The notes below the pieces were generated by a model. The model was not told where the DNA came from, did not search any database, and worked only from the letters and a program-made list of their open reading frames with translations. The translations under genes and the position numbers were made by a program. Positions 60,459 through 64,000 of a stretch of DNA of 64,000 nt are shown piece after piece. Every line of letters begins with the position of its first letter. Position 1 is the stretch's first letter. Source of the DNA: Pseudomonas sp. RIT288 (lineage in GTDB: Bacteria > Pseudomonadota > Gammaproteobacteria > Pseudomonadales > Pseudomonadaceae); contig NZ_JFYN01000043.1 in the NCBI RefSeq assembly GCF_000631985.1, positions 246,223 through 310,222 of the forward strand. The letters run 5' to 3'.

Positions 60459-61397
60459 TTGATTGATTTAGTTGCTGCAACCCCCGACGCTCCAAAAACC
60501 AACCCGATGAGCCTGTACCTCGCGCGTTTGGCGCCTTCCAGCCAATTGACCATGCGTTACGTGCTGCAAGATGCGGCCGATCGCCTGGGCTTTGAAGACA
60601 TGAATGTCGAAGAAATTCCCTGGCATGCCTTGCAACCGGAAGATGTTGTTGCACTGGTCGCTGCATTACGCGCAGACAACTACGCACCGAACACTTCTTC
60701 GTTGTATGTGAATGCGGTGCGCGGGGTGATGAATGAGGCCTGGCGCATGAGTCTGATCAGTCAGGAACATCTTTTGAAGATGCGCTCGGTCAAGGGCATC
60801 GCCGGCACGCGGCTGTCTCAGGGGCGCAATCTCAAGCGCACGCTGATTCACGAATTGATGGAAGTCTGCGCCGCCGACCCACGCCCGCAGGGCCTGCGTG
60901 ACGCGGCAATCATCGCGCTGTTGTACGGCACCGGCATGCGCAAGTCGGAGTCAGTGGACCTGGATCTGAATCAGGTCGACTTCAGCGAACGCAGCCTGTG
61001 CGTCACTGCCAAGGGCAACAAGCAGTTGATCAAGTACGCGCCGGCATGGGCGTTCAGCAAACTCGACGCGTGGCTCGAACTGCGTCGTTCACAGCTCAAG
61101 GAAGGCGAGAGCGACGATGCCTTCCTGTTCAACCGCATTCGCCGTGGCAGCCACATCACCCGCGAGCGCATCACCAAACACGCGATCTACTACATCGCCC
61201 GTCAGCGTGGCACGCAGGTCGGGGTGAAGATCATGCCCCACGACTTCCGTCGCTCGTTCATCACTCGGGTGATCGAAGAGCACGACCTGTCGATCGCGCA
61301 GAAACTGGCGCATCACAGCAACATCCAGACCACCGCCAATTACGATGTGCGCGATGACAACGAGCGGCGGCGGGCGGTGGATCGCTTCGATCTCTGA
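60459..61397 (+). CDS. Orphan tyrosine recombinase / site-specific integrase
   Basis: A 312-residue phage-integrase-family protein with the full catalytic set: R161 (GTGMRKSE), K185 (TAKGNKQ hairpin), H261 and R264 (HDFRRS), H286 (AHHSN) and Y295 (TTANYDV). An N-terminal SAM-like core-binding domain spans about 15-115. The start is a TTG with AAGG about 10 bp upstream; the next ATG (60507) lacks a ribosome site. No prophage, att repeat, tRNA or integron cassette is visible around it. It ends back to back with the converging ABC gene, with no bases between the stops. Confidence 0.85.
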   Translation: MIDLVAATPDAPKTNPMSLYLARLAPSSQLTMRYVLQDAADRLGFEDMNVEEIPWHALQPEDVVALVAALRADNYAPNTSSLYVNAVRGVMNEAWRMSLISQEHLLKMRSVKGIAGTRLSQGRNLKRTLIHELMEVCAADPRPQGLRDAAIIALLYGTGMRKSESVDLDLNQVDFSERSLCVTAKGNKQLIKYAPAWAFSKLDAWLELRRSQLKEGESDDAFLFNRIRRGSHITRERITKHAIYYIARQRGTQVGVKIMPHDFRRSFITRVIEEHDLSIAQKLAHHSNIQTTANYDVRDDNERRRAVDRFDL

Positions 61398-62456
61398 TCA
61401 GTTCAGGCCAAACACATGCGCCGCACCGAGTACCGACAACTGCACCGCGCTGCCGGCGGGCGGCGCGTGCATGCCGGAGCTGCGCACCAGAATCGAACGG
61501 GGCGGATCCTGAGTCGCGGATGAGCTCAGTTCAACGGTCAAGGTGCAGGTGTTGCCGGCGAAATCACGATCGGTGACCAGCGCATGGCAGCCTTGACTGT
61601 CAGATGCCACTTCGGCGATCTGTAATTGTTCGGGGCGCAGCATGATCTGCGCAGCGCCGCTGAAGCCGTTGCTGTTCACCGCCACCTGACCCAGATCGCA
61701 ATGCGCCCAACCCGCCTCGATTCGCGCGGGCAGGACCACCGCTTCGCCGAGGAAGTGCGCAGTCTGTTCGTCATCCGGATAGCGGTAGAGATCCATCGGA
61801 TGCCCGGACTGCACCAGCCGGCCGTTGCGCATCACCGCCAATTGATCGGCAAACGACAACGCTTCGCTCTGATCGTGGGTCACCAGAATGGTAGTGACGC
61901 CGGCGTCTTCGAGCAGGCGTGCGACCATTTTGCGCATGGCACTGCGTAAACCGGTGTCGAGGGCGGAAAACGGCTCATCGAGCAGCATCAGCCTTGGCTG
62001 TTGCGCCAGAGCACGGGCCAGCGAGACCCGCTGTTGCTGGCCACCAGACAATTCGTGTGGCCAACGGTTGGCCATGTTCGCGTCGAGGGCCACGCTGTCC
62101 ATCAACTCAAGGATGCGCTGGGTGCGGGCCGTACCGGTCAGCCCCAGGCCGAAGCCAATGTTCGCGGCCACCGTCATGTGCGGGAACAACGCGCCGTCCT
62201 GCGGGACGTAGCCGATCTGCCGTTGATAGGCCGGCACTGCGTGGCTGCGGTCGACCAGCGTCTGGCCGTTGAGGGTGAGGCTGCCGCTGTCGGGAAACTC
62301 GAACCCGGCGATCATCCGCAACAGCGTGGTCTTGCCGGAACCGGAGGGACCGACGATCACCGTGCGGCTGCCGGTCGGCACGTTGAGGCTGACGTCGTCG
62401 AGCGCCTTTTGCGCGCCGAAGGTTTTACTGAGGTTGTGCAGTTCGAGAGCGTTCAT
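61398..62456 (-). CDS. Fe3+-type ABC transporter ATP-binding protein
   Basis: A 352-residue ATPase. Walker A is GPSGSGKTTLLRM, the signature is LSGGQQQRVSLARAL, Walker B is LMLLDEPFSALD and the switch His is in VTHDQSEA. A TOBE-like C-terminal domain (about 240-350) follows. It belongs to the FbpC/PotA-like group. It overlaps the permease gene by 4 bp. Confidence 0.88.
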   Translation of the reverse strand: MNALELHNLSKTFGAQKALDDVSLNVPTGSRTVIVGPSGSGKTTLLRMIAGFEFPDSGSLTLNGQTLVDRSHAVPAYQRQIGYVPQDGALFPHMTVAANIGFGLGLTGTARTQRILELMDSVALDANMANRWPHELSGGQQQRVSLARALAQQPRLMLLDEPFSALDTGLRSAMRKMVARLLEDAGVTTILVTHDQSEALSFADQLAVMRNGRLVQSGHPMDLYRYPDDEQTAHFLGEAVVLPARIEAGWAHCDLGQVAVNSNGFSGAAQIMLRPEQLQIAEVASDSQGCHALVTDRDFAGNTCTLTVELSSSATQDPPRSILVRSSGMHAPPAGSAVQLSVLGAAHVFGLN

Positions 62457-64000
62457 CGGCCAGCGGTACGCCTGGATTGGTGATAGAGAATGGCCGTCAG
62501 CGGCAGTGAAAGCAGGATCATCAGCAGCGCGTAGGGCGCTGCGGCGGCGTAATCGATTTCGCTGGTCAACGCCCAGAAACCGGTGGCGAGGGTGCGCGTG
62601 CCGTTGGGCGCGAGCAGCAGGGTCGCGGTCAGCTCATTGGTGATTGCCAGGAATACCAGGGCCGCACCTGCCGCCGCGCCGGGGGCTGCCAGGCGCACGG
62701 TGATCAGCCACAACGCGCGTATCGGCGAGCGGCCAAGGCTTTGTGCAATGTTTTCCAGTTCGACCGGGGCCTGAGCGAAACCGGCGCGCAGGCTGACCAG
62801 CGCCCGCGGCAGGAACATCAGCAGGTAAGCCAGCAGCACAGTGAGGGTGGTCTGGTAGATCGGTCGGGCGAAATGAATGGTCACGGTGACCAAGGCCAAA
62901 GCAACGACAATGCCGGGCAGGGAACTGGTGATGTAGTTGCAGCCTTCCAGCAAGCGCTGCAGTTTGCCGGGAGAACGGATCGACAGCCACGCAATGGGAA
63001 TCGCCGCGACACTGGTCAGCAACGCGCCGGCCACTCCATAAGACAAGGTCTGCAGCAGCGCCGGCAGCAACTCGTCGCCTTGCCAGACCTGCACGCCACC
63101 GGCCAGCAGCCAACGGCCCAGGGTGAGCAACGGCACACCGAGTGCCAGCAGGCAGGTCAGGGTTTGCAGCAGTAACGCCAGGGTTGTCACGCCACGGCCC
63201 AGTTGCACGCTGCGCTGATCCCGGGCGCTGCCGGAACCGACTCGCGCATAGCGGGCGTTGCCACGGGCGGCAGATTCGGCGGTGAGCATCGCCAGGCAGC
63301 ACAGCGCCAGAACCCCGGCGAGCATGTTGGCCGCCGGGCCGTTGAAGGTCGACTTGAACTGATCGAAGATCGCCGTGGTGAAGGTGTCGAAACGGATCAT
63401 TGCGTACAAGCCGTACTCGGCCAGCAAATGCAGACCGACCAACAAGGCTCCACCGCAGATCGCCAGCCGCAGTTGCGGCAACACCACCCGAAAGAACACC
63501 GCCCACGGCTTGAGCCCCAAGGATTGCGCGACGTCTTCAATCGCCGGATCGAGACGGCGCAAGGTCGCGGCAATCGGCAAGTACAAAAACGGGAAATAGG
63601 CGATCACCGACACCAGCACACCGGCCGGCAGACCGTGGATCGATGGAACCAGGCTGACCCACGCATAACTGTGGACGAACGCCGGCACTGCCAGCGGTGC
63701 GACCGCCAGCACTGACCACAAGCGTCGGCCGGGCAGGTTGCTGCGTTCGGTCAGCCACGCCAGGGTGGTTCCGAGCACGATGCACAGCGGCAGGGTGATA
63801 AGCACCAGCAGCACGGTGTTGATCAGCAATTCGCCGACCCGCGGGCGAAAGATCATGGCCTCGATGGTTGCCCAACCGGTGTACCACGCCACGCCGATCA
63901 CAAACGCAATCGGCAGCAGTGACAACAACGACACCAGCACCGCCGTGCTCACCACCCACGAGCTGCCACGCCCTGCACGCGTGCGGGGCGGGTGTGGGGT
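62453..64000 (-). CDS. Fe3+-type ABC transporter permease, 5' end beyond the window
   Basis: An FbpB/SfuB-like permease made of two fused BPD_transp_1 halves, with EAA-like loops AATLRRLDPAIEDVAQSLGLKPWAVF and AGFAQAPVELENIAQSLGRSPIRALW, and about 12 membrane helices. A GTG at 63955 could start it, but there is no ribosome site there. The frame stays open to the right edge with a basic, typical cytosolic N-terminus (..RTRAGRGSSW), so the true start is probably outside. The solute-binding protein is likely encoded further upstream on the minus strand. Confidence 0.85.
   Translation of the reverse strand, partial: TPHPPRTRAGRGSSWVVSTAVLVSLLSLLPIAFVIGVAWYTGWATIEAMIFRPRVGELLINTVLLVLITLPLCIVLGTTLAWLTERSNLPGRRLWSVLAVAPLAVPAFVHSYAWVSLVPSIHGLPAGVLVSVIAYFPFLYLPIAATLRRLDPAIEDVAQSLGLKPWAVFFRVVLPQLRLAICGGALLVGLHLLAEYGLYAMIRFDTFTTAIFDQFKSTFNGPAANMLAGVLALCCLAMLTAESAARGNARYARVGSGSARDQRSVQLGRGVTTLALLLQTLTCLLALGVPLLTLGRWLLAGGVQVWQGDELLPALLQTLSYGVAGALLTSVAAIPIAWLSIRSPGKLQRLLEGCNYITSSLPGIVVALALVTVTIHFARPIYQTTLTVLLAYLLMFLPRALVSLRAGFAQAPVELENIAQSLGRSPIRALWLITVRLAAPGAAAGAALVFLAITNELTATLLLAPNGTRTLATGFWALTSEIDYAAAAPYALLMILLSLPLTAILYHQSRRTAGR

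Overview
The window reads as a chromosomal segment of a fluorescent-group Pseudomonas, probably of the P. fluorescens/P. koreensis type. The grounds are the high-GC coding style, the kgu/ptxS 2-ketogluconate operon, sfnG, a full arn lipid A modification operon, and many copies of two palindromic repeat families. One is REP-like and built on GAGCAGGCTCACTCCTACA. The other is built on GTAGGAGCTGCCGAAGGCTG with a GATCTTTTGA centre. No rRNA, tRNA, CRISPR array, prophage or insertion sequence was recognised.

Region by region. (1) 1-6.9 kb: tail of a chemoreceptor, an aminotransferase, then the 2-ketogluconate operon ptxS / kguE-kguK-kguT-kguD read leftward. Two identical 14-bp PtxS-type operators lie in front of kguE and ptxS. 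(2) 6.9-15.4 kb: an AT-richer accessory block with a 1039-residue unknown protein, an autotransporter, two small unknown proteins and a DUF1345 membrane protein. Three genes in this block have a near-identical palindrome (CTGTCAGAGTTGACAG type) 68-98 bp upstream of their starts. This is the best candidate for an undescribed regulon in the window. (3) 15.4-22 kb: an RND efflux permease and membrane-fusion lipoprotein, divergent from a response regulator/sensor kinase pair. (4) 22-30.9 kb: nicotinamidase; a TPR protein, ECF-like sigma and anti-sigma operon; methyltransferase; dienoyl-CoA isomerase-like crotonase; NudC; TSUP exporter; the dimethylsulfone monooxygenase SfnG with a sigma-54 promoter; and a TetR/NTF2-like pair. 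(5) 31-36.8 kb: phosphatidylserine synthase and an efeUOB-type iron uptake operon with an extra imelysin-type protein and a Fur-box-like site. (6) 37-46.5 kb: an AraC regulator and a short/branched-chain acyl-CoA degradation cluster (synthetase, SDR, thiolase, two acyl-CoA dehydrogenases, crotonases). (7) 46.5-49.6 kb: a 137-bp tandem duplication, an HPP-family protein, an MFS transporter and a frameshifted GNAT gene. (8) 49.6-60.1 kb: arnBCADTEF-ugd plus an extra GT39-like gene, nine genes chained by 1-4 nt overlaps. (9) 60.1-64 kb: an AT-rich leader with a small possible ORF, an orphan tyrosine recombinase, and the ATPase and permease genes of an Fe3+-type ABC importer that runs off the right edge.

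Functionally the window combines carbon catabolism (2-ketogluconate, branched/short acyl-CoA), sulfur scavenging (sfnG), iron uptake (efe and an Fbp-like ABC) and envelope defence (RND pump, arn). The palindromic repeats sit almost entirely between genes, mostly at operon ends, except where one has become part of the kguK reading frame.
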